Below are positions 50,372-58,342 of a stretch of DNA of 64,000 bases, piece after piece. Location: positions 558,001 to 622,000 of the forward strand of contig JBMNKL010000003.1 in the NCBI GenBank assembly GCA_050952225.1, in the 5' to 3' direction. The notes under the pieces are model-generated. The model saw only the letters and a list, made by a program, of their open reading frames with translations. It ran no database searches and was not told the origin of the DNA. Every line of letters starts with the position of its first letter. Position 1 is the first letter of the stretch. Source of the DNA: JBMNKL01 sp050952225 (GTDB lineage: Bacteria; Bacillota; Clostridia; Acetivibrionales; DTU013). Made by a program: the position numbers and the translations under genes.

Positions 50372-50578
50372 TCACTTCTCTACTTCTATTACGCAATCCG
50401 GGCAAATAATTGCGCAGAAAGCGCACCCGATACACTTGTCCATTTCTTTCACCGTCGCAGGATGAAAGCCTTTAAGGTTGAATTTCTCAGTATCCATTAC
50501 AACTATTTTCTTGGGGCAAACAGAGACACAAAGCTTGCAGCCCTTACAGCGTTCTTCGTTGAAAGTAACTTTTGCCAT
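50372..50578 (-). CDS. 2-oxoacid:ferredoxin oxidoreductase, delta (4Fe-4S) subunit
   Basis: A 68-residue ferredoxin-like subunit with two 4Fe-4S motifs: CKGCKLCVSVCPKKI and CIGCAFCAIICPDCVI. It passes electrons from the catalytic subunits to ferredoxin. The ATG at 50578 is preceded by GAGGTG. It opens the four-gene operon. Confidence 0.93.
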   Translation of the reverse strand: MAKVTFNEERCKGCKLCVSVCPKKIVVMDTEKFNLKGFHPATVKEMDKCIGCAFCAIICPDCVIEVEK

Positions 50579-50668
50579 CCCGCACCTCACAAAATTATAG
50601 CAATCCAGAATATTATAAGCTTCATTCCATCCAAATGCAAGTGGGGTGTTGGGGGTGTTGGATTACCC

Positions 50669-50741
50669 CGATTGTTACCTCGATTGTTGCGATTGTTGCC
50701 GATTGCTCCCAAATCAAGCCGCCCTGTCCGCCGATTGTCCA
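50669..50741. repeat. Short irregular repeats of CGATTGTT
   Basis: CGATTG occurs at 50669, 50681, 50690, 50700 and 50732, the first three continuing with TT. They lie between the hydrolase gene and the oxidoreductase operon. A nearby G-rich stretch (50641-50660) has GGGGTGTTGGGGGTGTTGG-like sequence. Confidence 0.45.
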
Positions 50742-50748
50742 TACATCC

Positions 50749-51519
50749 TTATAGCAGCTCTTTGCAGAAAAAGTCCACGGTACTGTCCAGCACTTCCTTT
50801 TCCCACTTGAAGCTGGCGAACGTATGGCCGGCTCCTTTTATTACCCTTAGCTCCGCCCTTTCACCATAGTACTTAAGATAACTTTCCGAAGTGCTTAACG
50901 GTACGGTATTATCATCATCCCCATGCAATATCAATACATTTTTGTTAAATCTCTTTGCTGTCTCAAAGATATTCAGCTTAGCAACATCATCGACAAAATT
51001 GGCGCCTATGAGAAAGCCCCCATAATCAAGGAACCCATATTTGCGCAATAAGCGGATATCATTTTCCGATATGGCTGACATTAACAATTCGCCTATATTC
51101 CCTGCAGGCGCCCAGAGACACAGGCATTTTATTTCGTCGCTCCTCTCGCCGGCCAATGCACTGGCCACCGCGCCGCCCATGCTCAGGCCTGTTAATCCGA
51201 TCCTTCCGGCATCAATCCCGTCAAGTTCCTTGACATAATCAAGTATGTTATGGGCATCCCTTATCTCCCCTGAAAGAGTCATATTAATAAATTCGCCGTC
51301 GCTTTCCCCGCTTCCCCCGAAATCAAATCTTACGCTTGCAATCCCTTTCTTTTCAAGCATTCTTGATAATTTTACAAAAATAAAGTGCGGCTCCATCTTA
51401 TTGCCGGTAAATCCATGAAAGAGAATAACCAGCGGCACATTGCCTTCCCTTTCGTCCGGCATATGAAGCATGCCCCTCAATGTCAGCCCCTGGCTTACCA
51501 TTTCAACCGCCTTCTGCAT
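50749..51519 (-). CDS. Alpha/beta hydrolase (esterase-like)
   Basis: A 256-residue hydrolase with the oxyanion segment LVILFHGFTGNKMEPH, the nucleophile elbow GLSMGG, an acid in LHGDDDNTVPLS, and the histidine in GAGHTFASF. This set makes a Ser-Asp-His triad. Similar proteins are cinnamoyl or feruloyl-type esterases, but the substrate cannot be read off the sequence. It follows the P-loop gene with a gap of about 95 bases on the same strand. The ATG at 51519 has GGATTGG before it. Confidence 0.88.
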   Translation of the reverse strand: MQKAVEMVSQGLTLRGMLHMPDEREGNVPLVILFHGFTGNKMEPHFIFVKLSRMLEKKGIASVRFDFGGSGESDGEFINMTLSGEIRDAHNILDYVKELDGIDAGRIGLTGLSMGGAVASALAGERSDEIKCLCLWAPAGNIGELLMSAISENDIRLLRKYGFLDYGGFLIGANFVDDVAKLNIFETAKRFNKNVLILHGDDDNTVPLSTSESYLKYYGERAELRVIKGAGHTFASFKWEKEVLDSTVDFFCKELL

Positions 51520-51614
51520 AAACACACCAATCCTTTCACTTTTGTCCCGCTCACATGTTTAACCGGTTCACGGGTTTGTTCCGCATCAAGTTTAATTATT
51601 CTCCCGGGTTTATT

Positions 51615-52283
51615 TCACTCCCAGGGAAGTTTTATAAATTTCCTGAGATACAGCCTCCCGATGTCCGGGTCCCCCTTGTATTGCCGGAGCACATCACTCA
51701 TGCCGCTGATTAACCCCACCGGTATGGAAAGCTTTTGAGATACTGTTCCGATAATACCGGAAGCCTCTTCAATCAGTTCCGGTGTACTGGCTCCCAGCAA
51801 GTTAGTATTGTTCACAAGCATGTCCACCTTAAGCCCGCAGGCGGACTCAATCTCCATTATCATTTTTTCTATCTCCCGGGGAGTCCTGGTCATCGGCCGT
51901 CTTGTGTTTATAACCAGGTAATGCGTGTAATCTTCCCTTGCGAACAACCCGGCATACCTTGAAAGCACCCTTGCCCCCAGGTCGTCGCCGCCGACATCAA
52001 GGACCACATGGTAGCTTTTGTCCTCGAACAGCGCATTTATCTCGGCAGGTAATGACGGTACATCCACGTTGGTATTGGCATACAGCGGAGCAATTACTTT
52101 TATCCCCATATCCTCCAGTATTCTTTTCGCATCCACGGTCCTGAAAAAAGGATTAACTATATCCATGTCAGCTATGGCAACAATTTTTCCCGCCTCTGCG
52201 AGCTGAACCGCGTAATTGACGGCAATTTCGGTCTTCCCGCTACCGAAATGCCCGGTAAATATAGCAATCCTTTTTTCAAACAT
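51615..52283 (-). CDS. MinD/ParA-like P-loop ATPase
   Basis: A 222-residue P-loop NTPase with IAIFTGHFGSGKTEIAVNYA (Walker A), IADMDIVNPFFRTVD, a Walker B-like VVLDVGGDDLGARVLSRYAG, and a guanine- or adenine-type VNNTNLLG. This branch of CobQ/MinD-like proteins, near oxidoreductase genes in Clostridia, has no established role. It overlaps tcdA by 8 nt, so the two are translationally linked. Confidence 0.8.
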   Translation of the reverse strand: MFEKRIAIFTGHFGSGKTEIAVNYAVQLAEAGKIVAIADMDIVNPFFRTVDAKRILEDMGIKVIAPLYANTNVDVPSLPAEINALFEDKSYHVVLDVGGDDLGARVLSRYAGLFAREDYTHYLVINTRRPMTRTPREIEKMIMEIESACGLKVDMLVNNTNLLGASTPELIEEASGIIGTVSQKLSIPVGLISGMSDVLRQYKGDPDIGRLYLRKFIKLPWE

Positions 52284-53046
52284 CCCTTTCCCCCCTGCCG
52301 ATTATGTCCATGATAACCTCACCGGCAATAATCAAACCTGCAGCCGGAGGAACAAATGACGTGCTTCCCGGTGTTTTCCTCCTGCCTGCGTTTTTTCTTT
52401 CAGAGCCCTCACAACCGGTGCATTCATAGCCACATGCCTTTTGACCGCCATCTTCCGTTTTTGCCGGTGCCTCGTAAGAAAAAAGCACCTTAAGTGAAGT
52501 TATGCCCCTGTCCCTAAGTTCCTTTCGCATAACCCTCGCAAGCGGGTCGACAGATGTTTCGCTCAAATCCGCGATTCTTAGTTTTGTCGGGTCAAACTTG
52601 TTTCCTGTCCCCATGCTTGAAATAATGGGAATCCCCTTCTCTTTCGCCTTGACGACAATGTCCACCTTAGCAGCAACCGTGTCGACGGCGTCCACTATGT
52701 AATCAACGTCCCCGTCAAGAAAACCCGGAACCGTCCCCGGAAGATAAAAAAGCTTATATGTTTCTACATCGGCATCCGGGTTGATATCCAGGATCCTTTC
52801 CTTCATCACTTCCACCTTGGGCCTTCCTATGGTTTTTATTGTAGCGTGTATCTGCCTGTTAAGGTTTGTAATGCACACAAGGTCATCATCTACCAGTATA
52901 AATCTGCCTACACCGCCCCTTGCAAGCCCTTCCGCCACAAAACTTCCGACTCCCCCTACGCCGAATATGGCAACCTTTGAGCATTTCAGCTTTTCTATCG
53001 CTTTTCGCCCTACGAGCAATTCAAACCTTGAGAATGCATCCAGCAT
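52276..53046 (-). CDS. tcdA: tRNA threonylcarbamoyladenosine dehydratase TcdA
   Basis: A 256-residue E1-like enzyme that cyclises t6A in tRNA to ct6A, using ATP. It has RFELLVGRKAIEKLKCSKVA, the nucleotide-binding GVGGVGSFVAEGLARGG, the VDDDLVCITNLNRQIHAT segment, and a cysteine-rich insert (CGYECTGCEGSE) near residue 210. The insertion is not in all members. The start codon overlaps the stop of a short coding-like frame upstream. Confidence 0.92.
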   Translation of the reverse strand: MLDAFSRFELLVGRKAIEKLKCSKVAIFGVGGVGSFVAEGLARGGVGRFILVDDDLVCITNLNRQIHATIKTIGRPKVEVMKERILDINPDADVETYKLFYLPGTVPGFLDGDVDYIVDAVDTVAAKVDIVVKAKEKGIPIISSMGTGNKFDPTKLRIADLSETSVDPLARVMRKELRDRGITSLKVLFSYEAPAKTEDGGQKACGYECTGCEGSERKNAGRRKTPGSTSFVPPAAGLIIAGEVIMDIIGRGERDV

Positions 53047-53170
53047 TATTGAAAACCATCCTCAATCATAATAATTTTCCGTCCCTCGCCGGTCTTCTTC
53101 AATTTGGCAGCCATGTGCTGCCTGACTTCAGAATAGCCGTACAATACCAGGGTGCGATAATAAACCTCTT
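53046..53170 (-). other. Short coding-like frame just before tcdA
   Basis: On the minus strand, an open frame ends at 53046, its TAA overlapping the tcdA ATG (TAATG), as coupled genes do. It encodes EVYYRTLVLYGYSEVRQHMA then AKLKKTGEGRKIIMIEDGFQ. The composition is protein-like, and a good promoter lies about 20 bases upstream, but I find no standard ATG or GTG start near the AGAGG; TTG or an internal ATG would give only about 20-32 residues. It may be a small or decayed gene. Confidence 0.3.
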
Positions 53171-53186
53171 TGACTAATATGTTTAT

Positions 53187-53215
53187 ATTATACAGGAAGA
53201 ATTATACACGGGCAA
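53187..53215 (-). promoter_or_regulatory. Promoter of tcdA and its short upstream frame
   Basis: On the minus strand TTGCCC (53215-53210) and TATAAT (53192-53187) are exactly 17 nt apart. Between here and 53348 I see nothing else. Confidence 0.6.
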
Positions 53216-53348
53216 TTTGCGATTTTACCTCGTGTGGGGGCTGGAACATTTTCCGCATCATGCAGAGAATGGGTGTTTGGCAACCCGTCCCCATATCCTG
53301 CCGCCCATGTCATACGAATAGTATCCGCCGGTTCATCCGTGTCCGTAC

Positions 53349-53377
53349 TTTCCATAATGCTTCTTTTTTGCTATAAT
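53349..53377 (+). promoter_or_regulatory. Promoter of apgM
   Basis: TTTCCA (53349-53354) and TATAAT (53372-53377) are 17 nt apart, with TGC before the -10 (extended -10). It lies 60 bases before the start codon. Confidence 0.6.
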
Positions 53378-53436
53378 GTAAAAAGATTTTTGCCGGTAAA
53401 CTTAACTCAAGGCTTGGAACGGAGATATGTAATCAA

Positions 53437-54645
53437 ATGAAATATGTAGTTGTCCTGGGAGACGGCATGGCGGATTACCGTGTGCCCGGGCTTGGGAACA
53501 AAACTCCTTTGCAATGCGCACGTAAGCCCAATATGGACTTTCTCGCGGCAAACGGCGAGACCGGAATGGTAAGAACAATACCGGAGGGTATTCACCCCGG
53601 AAGCGACGTTGCAAATCTATCCGTCATGGGATACGACCCAAAAAAATACTACACCGGCCGGTCACCGCTGGAGGCTGTCAGCATGGGCATAGAGCTCAAG
53701 GATACCGACCTTGCTTTCAGGTGCAACCTTGTCACCCTTGACGTTGACGGCAGCTACGAAACAGCCGTTATGGCAGATCACAGTTCGGATGAAATTTCCA
53801 CCCCGGAAGCCGCCGAATTGATTAGTGAAATAAACAGACACCTGTCCAGCGACCATATCAGGTTTTATCCGGGAATAAGCTACAGGCATTGCCTCGTATG
53901 GCAAAACGGTTCAGGTAAAAGGATATTAACTCCTCCCCACGACATTCTGGGGAAAAACATAGCCCGTTACCTGCCTTCAGGGGACAATGCTGACATGTTT
54001 TTGTTGATGCAGAAAAAAAGCTATGAAATACTTTCCGGTCACCCGGTCAACAAGGCAAGGGTCTCCAGGGGTTTGCGCGCTGCCAACTCCATCTGGCTCT
54101 GGGGTGAAGGCAGAAAGCCGTCCATCCCGGGTTTTTCGGAAAAATACGGTGTAAGCGGCTCCGTTATTTCCGCGGTAGACCTTGTAAAGGGACTTGGGAT
54201 ATGCATAGGCCTGGATTCTGTTGACGTCGAGGGAGCGACCGGCAATATTCATACGAACTTCAGGGGCAAAGCCATGGCGGCTCTGGAAGAATTAAAAAAT
54301 GGCAAGGATTTCGTTTATATCCATATAGAAGCACCTGATGAATGCGGCCACAGGTATGAAACCGAAAACAAGGTAAGATCCATTGAGCTGATAGACTCAA
54401 TGATACTTGGCCCGTTAATGGAAGGCCTTGAATCATATGGCAGCTACAGCCTGCTTGTACTGCCGGATCACCCGACGCCGCTGGAGCTCAGGACTCACAC
54501 GTCCGATCCTGTCCCGTACATATTATACAGGAGTGACAGTCAGAAACCATCCGGCGTTTCGGGTTATGACGAATTCCAGGCGCTTGAAACCGGGATATTT
54601 ATAGAAAACGGCTACGGACTTATGGACAGGTTCCTGGCACGCTAA
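53437..54645 (+). CDS. apgM: 2,3-bisphosphoglycerate-independent phosphoglycerate mutase, archaeal type (ApgM-like)
   Basis: A 402-residue metalloenzyme of the alkaline phosphatase superfamily, with YVVVLGDGMADYRVPGLG, the catalytic serine in PGSDVANLSVMGYDP, YIHIEAPDECGHR and VLPDHPTP. It interconverts 3- and 2-phosphoglycerate; members near threonine genes have also been proposed as homoserine kinases, and none of those genes are here. The start has GGAGAT 10 nt before. Its stop codon overlaps that of the opposing SodC gene by 2 nt. Confidence 0.93.
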   Translation: MKYVVVLGDGMADYRVPGLGNKTPLQCARKPNMDFLAANGETGMVRTIPEGIHPGSDVANLSVMGYDPKKYYTGRSPLEAVSMGIELKDTDLAFRCNLVTLDVDGSYETAVMADHSSDEISTPEAAELISEINRHLSSDHIRFYPGISYRHCLVWQNGSGKRILTPPHDILGKNIARYLPSGDNADMFLLMQKKSYEILSGHPVNKARVSRGLRAANSIWLWGEGRKPSIPGFSEKYGVSGSVISAVDLVKGLGICIGLDSVDVEGATGNIHTNFRGKAMAALEELKNGKDFVYIHIEAPDECGHRYETENKVRSIELIDSMILGPLMEGLESYGSYSLLVLPDHPTPLELRTHTSDPVPYILYRSDSQKPSGVSGYDEFQALETGIFIENGYGLMDRFLAR

Positions 54646-55247
54646 TGTACCTGCCGAAACGTGTTCCACGGCTTAATAACGCCACAGGCTATGCGTTTCC
54701 CTGTGTTGCCAGCTGGCTGGGTCCTGTAATCGTCCGGGTTTTCGTGTACCACAACTGACCTGCCAAGAATCTCGTCTACCGTGAACCGGTCAATAATAAA
54801 GCACATCCGTGCCCGCCCGTTGTCTGCCACAAGCACCGGAAAATCTCCGGCATGGTTTCCATGCGGCTGGTTCGTAGGATTCCAGTGTCCCCCTGAGGTT
54901 TCAAACGGATTTGCCGGATCTACTGTCTCACATTGTCCACCCTCGTGTATATGAAATCCGAAAGGACCGATGGGCTGTCTGTTGCCCGAAGCCGGCCTGT
55001 ATGGCGGCAATCCCGCGATATCCGCACAGACCATGACTCCTCCGCCTCTAATATCGGCAAATGTAACAATGCCCCTGATGGATGGATAGTCCGGTCCGGG
55101 TACCATAATGGCATATGCAGTGTTATATTGGTTGGATTGAGGGGCGGACATGAACACCTGGTGGCCCTGCCTGTACAGTTTATGCGGCGTATACGGCAGG
55201 CCTGTGTATGATTGTCCGGCATTACCGGTATAAGAACTGCCAAGCAT
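54642..55247 (-). CDS. Copper/zinc superoxide dismutase-like protein (SodC family)
   Basis: A 201-residue protein. All metal ligands appear to be present: His99 and His101 (GFHIHEGG), His121 (GGHWNP), His129, His132 and Asp135 (PHGNHAGDFP) and His168 (VVVHEN). Cys106 and Cys188 could form the structural disulfide, and Arg185 is the active-site arginine. There is no signal peptide; the N-terminus is Tyr/Gly/Ser-rich, like spore coat proteins. The start has CGGAGG 8 nt before it. It may sit in the spore coat or cytoplasm, which is inferred. Confidence 0.9.
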   Translation of the reverse strand: MLGSSYTGNAGQSYTGLPYTPHKLYRQGHQVFMSAPQSNQYNTAYAIMVPGPDYPSIRGIVTFADIRGGGVMVCADIAGLPPYRPASGNRQPIGPFGFHIHEGGQCETVDPANPFETSGGHWNPTNQPHGNHAGDFPVLVADNGRARMCFIIDRFTVDEILGRSVVVHENPDDYRTQPAGNTGKRIACGVIKPWNTFRQVH

Positions 55248-55345
55248 GTAAATACCTCCGGTATTATACGTTCATACACCATGTTATGTTAATGGGTTGA
55301 AATATGTTAATAAACTTTTCATACCGGTGTCTTTCGTATCGCCGG

Positions 55346-56368
55346 TTACCATATCCCCTCCAGGTCTTCCTGCTCAAGTTCATGCGTCCGGTCCCTGTTC
55401 ATAAGGTCATGCACGGCTAAGTCGGGGTTTTTGCCGTTGAACAGTACCTCATAGGCTTCCGATGTAATGGGCATTCTTACGCCAAGCTGTTTTGCAAGGC
55501 TGTAAACAGGCTTCGTGGTATAAATCCCCTCAACTGTCATTTTTACTTCTTCAATCGCTTGCTCCACCGTCTTCCCCTGCCCGATCAAAATGCCTGCACG
55601 CCTGTTGCGGCTGTGCATACTCATACAGGTAACAATAAGATCGCCAATACCTGCCAGGCCCGCAAAAGTTTGAGGTTTAGCGCCCATAGCATACCCGAGC
55701 CTTGAAATCTCTGCGATTCCCCTGGTCATCAGTGCAGCCCTGGTATTATCGCCATAACCCAGTCCATCTGATATTCCAGCACATATGGCAATGACATTTT
55801 TAACAGCCCCGGCAAGTTCAACGCCAATAATGTCGGGATTTGTATATACTCTGAACACCGGCGACATAAATATGTCCTGTGCCGTCTCAGCTGCTGTCCT
55901 GTCCCCTGAGGCCGCAACATAAGCCGTAGGTATGCCCCTTGCCAGTTCTTCTGCATGGCATGGCCCCGACATGGCAACCACTGTAGTCCCCGGCATTTCC
56001 TGGGATATAACCTCCGACATTCGAAGGCCGGTCCCCTGTTCCAGTCCCTTGGAAAAGCAAAAGATAATTCCCGGCTTTTTTTTAACCTGCGCTATTGCCC
56101 TGGCAGTCTCCCTTACTGCCTGCGACGGCACAGCCAGGACAAACGCATCGGAAAAATCAACCGCCTCTTCAATATCCGTGGTACAAGTCACGCTATCGGG
56201 AATTGTCACGCCCGGCAGCTTATCTTTTTGCTCCCTGCTCGTATTTATTATTTCGGCTTCCTCTTTGAATTTAGTCCATATTTTTGCATTGCAGCCATTC
56301 CCGGCCAGTAATATGGAAACCGCTGTGCCCATGCTGCCCGCTCCGAAAACCGAAATGTTACTTTTCAT
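55346..56368 (-). CDS. gpsA: NAD(P)H-dependent glycerol-3-phosphate dehydrogenase
   Basis: GpsA reduces dihydroxyacetone phosphate to sn-glycerol-3-phosphate for lipid synthesis. The 340-residue protein has the Rossmann loop ISVFGAGSMGTAVSILLAG and the segments GVELAGAVKNVIAICAGISD, AALMTRGIAEISRLG and FAGLAGIGDLIVTCMS, which includes the catalytic lysine region. I use the ATG at 56368; another ATG lies directly before it. It overlaps the end of plsY by 11 nt and so shares its transcript. Confidence 0.97.
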   Translation of the reverse strand: MKSNISVFGAGSMGTAVSILLAGNGCNAKIWTKFKEEAEIINTSREQKDKLPGVTIPDSVTCTTDIEEAVDFSDAFVLAVPSQAVRETARAIAQVKKKPGIIFCFSKGLEQGTGLRMSEVISQEMPGTTVVAMSGPCHAEELARGIPTAYVAASGDRTAAETAQDIFMSPVFRVYTNPDIIGVELAGAVKNVIAICAGISDGLGYGDNTRAALMTRGIAEISRLGYAMGAKPQTFAGLAGIGDLIVTCMSMHSRNRRAGILIGQGKTVEQAIEEVKMTVEGIYTTKPVYSLAKQLGVRMPITSEAYEVLFNGKNPDLAVHDLMNRDRTHELEQEDLEGIW

Positions 56369-56987
56369 CATTGGCCTCCTCTTTTGTTGCTTGTTTTTTT
56401 GAAAATGAAAACTTTGATTCCGTGCCATCCAATAGTCTCCTGATATTCGTCCGATGTTTTATAATGATGAGCGCCGCAATAATTCCCGAAAAAATTACCG
56501 TCTCAACGCTTCTCCCAAAAATAAGCGATACCAGCGGAAAAAGAAAAGCGGCGACGATAGATCCTAATGACACATATCTTGTCAGAAGCAAAATAATAGT
56601 GAAAACGCACAAGAGGCCAAGCGCTATGGGCCAATCGATCAGAAGCAGCACCGCCAGCGAGGTAAGTACTCCCTTGCCTCCCTTGAACCTGAAAAACACC
56701 GGCCATACATGGCCCAATATAGCCGCAGTGCCTGCAAGCATACCACCTTTGCCGCCGCCGTATATGCAGCAGCCTGCCAGGTAAGCAAGCACACCCTTGG
56801 CAAAATCCCCCGCCAATACAAACAGCGCGGCTTTCTTGCCCAGTGTCCTTAACATATTTGTTGCACCGGCATTACCGCTGCCATGTTTCCTGATGTCGAC
56901 ACCGTAAAACTTGCCCGTGATAAGCGAGCTGTTCAGGCTTCCCAACAAATACCCGGTTACCGCCGCCAAGACCATCCTGATATACAT
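56358..56987 (-). CDS. plsY: Acyl-phosphate:glycerol-3-phosphate acyltransferase PlsY
   Basis: PlsY makes lysophosphatidic acid from acyl-phosphate and glycerol-3-phosphate in the membrane. The 209-residue protein has about five hydrophobic helices and the three known motifs: GSLNSSLITGKFYGVDIRKHG with GSGNAGATN, GHVWPVFFRFKGGKGV, and the third around the HRTNIRRLLDGTE end. The ATG at 56987 follows GGGGGTTG. It lies between der and gpsA, an order common in Firmicutes that couples substrate supply to its use. Confidence 0.96.
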   Translation of the reverse strand: MYIRMVLAAVTGYLLGSLNSSLITGKFYGVDIRKHGSGNAGATNMLRTLGKKAALFVLAGDFAKGVLAYLAGCCIYGGGKGGMLAGTAAILGHVWPVFFRFKGGKGVLTSLAVLLLIDWPIALGLLCVFTIILLLTRYVSLGSIVAAFLFPLVSLIFGRSVETVIFSGIIAALIIIKHRTNIRRLLDGTESKFSFSKKQATKEEANDEK

Positions 56988-56991
56988 TATT

Positions 56992-58329
56992 TCAACCCCC
57001 GTCAAAAAACTTGTTTTCTTTTTCCCTGTGTATGAGCCTTATCGGAGTCCCTTTAAAACCAAAGCTCCTCCGTAATTGGTTTTCTATATAACGATCATAG
57101 GAATAGTGAAACAAGTCAGCACTATTGACAAAAATAACAAACGTCGGCGGTCTGACGGAAGCCTGGGTTCCATAGTAAATTTTCAGCCTGTTTCCCTTGT
57201 CGGACGGCGGCTGCACCATGGCCGTCGCTTCGTTAAGCAGGTCGTTAAGCATACCGGTTGAAATCCTGAGAGATGCCTGCTTGTAGACAAATTTCACTAC
57301 ATCTATCAGCTTTTCCACTCTCTGCCCTGTTCTGGCCGAAATGAATATAACAGGAGCATACTGCATGAAACTTAAGGTTTCATATATTCTTTTTTTATAC
57401 TTTTCCAGCGTGCCGCTTTCTTTTTCAACCAGATCCCACTTATTCACCGCAATTACGGACGCCTTGCCCTGTTCATGGGCATAACCGGCAATTTTGGCGT
57501 CCTGCTCAGTAACGCCGTCCTGGGCATCAATCATAATAACGCAAACATCGGATCTCTCTATTGCCTTCCATGAACGAAGAACGCTGTACCTTTCTATATT
57601 CCCGGTAATCTTGCTTTTTCTGCGGATTCCGGCAGTATCAACAAGCACGTACTTATCCGGGCCGCGTTCCAGGTATGTATCTATAGCATCCCTGGTTGTA
57701 CCGGGAATATCGCTTACAATGCTCCTCTCCTCACCCGCCAGCCTGTTTATAAGTGAAGATTTTCCGGAATTGGGTTTGCCGATGACAGCGACCTTTATAA
57801 CTTCTTCATCATAATCATTTTCATCTTCCTCGGGAAAATACTTGAAGACCTCGTCCAGAAGGTCTCCCATTCCAAGGCCGTGGACGGACGAGACCGGCAT
57901 GACATCGCCGACAGCAAGGTTGTAAAATTCATAGACTTCAGGTGGCGTCTCTCCTATACTGTCTACCTTGTTGGCAACAACTATAACCGGTTTGAGCGAT
58001 TTGCGGAGCATGTCCGCTATCTCCTTGTCGGAAGCGGTCATTCCATCTTTTGCGTCCACCATGAACAATATAACATCGGCTAACTCAACGGCAATTTCAG
58101 CCTGCCTCCGCATCTGCTGGAGTATCTCGTCACCGGCATAAGGCTCAATCCCACCGGTATCTATCAGAATGAACTTCCTGTTTCTCCATACGGCCTCGGC
58201 ATATATCCTGTCACGGGTAATCCCCGGGGTATCATCCACGATTGATATCCGCCTTCCGCAAACGTAGTTGAAAAAGGTAGATTTGCCGACATTAGGCCTC
58301 CCTATAATAACTGCCACTGGTTTCGCCAA
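56992..58329 (-). CDS. der: Ribosome-associated GTPase Der (EngA)
   Basis: A 445-residue protein with two tandem GTPase domains, unique to Der: VAVIIGRPNVGKSTFFNYVCG with DTPGITRDRIYAEA in the first, and VAVIGKPNSGKSSLINRLAG with DIPGTTRDAIDTYL in the second, then a KH-like domain (about residues 360-445). It helps the late assembly of the 50S subunit. It lies before plsY with a 4-nt gap and after the DUF512 gene. Confidence 0.97.
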   Translation of the reverse strand: MAKPVAVIIGRPNVGKSTFFNYVCGRRISIVDDTPGITRDRIYAEAVWRNRKFILIDTGGIEPYAGDEILQQMRRQAEIAVELADVILFMVDAKDGMTASDKEIADMLRKSLKPVIVVANKVDSIGETPPEVYEFYNLAVGDVMPVSSVHGLGMGDLLDEVFKYFPEEDENDYDEEVIKVAVIGKPNSGKSSLINRLAGEERSIVSDIPGTTRDAIDTYLERGPDKYVLVDTAGIRRKSKITGNIERYSVLRSWKAIERSDVCVIMIDAQDGVTEQDAKIAGYAHEQGKASVIAVNKWDLVEKESGTLEKYKKRIYETLSFMQYAPVIFISARTGQRVEKLIDVVKFVYKQASLRISTGMLNDLLNEATAMVQPPSDKGNRLKIYYGTQASVRPPTFVIFVNSADLFHYSYDRYIENQLRRSFGFKGTPIRLIHREKENKFFDGG

Positions 58330-58342
58330 TCAATTCACCTCT

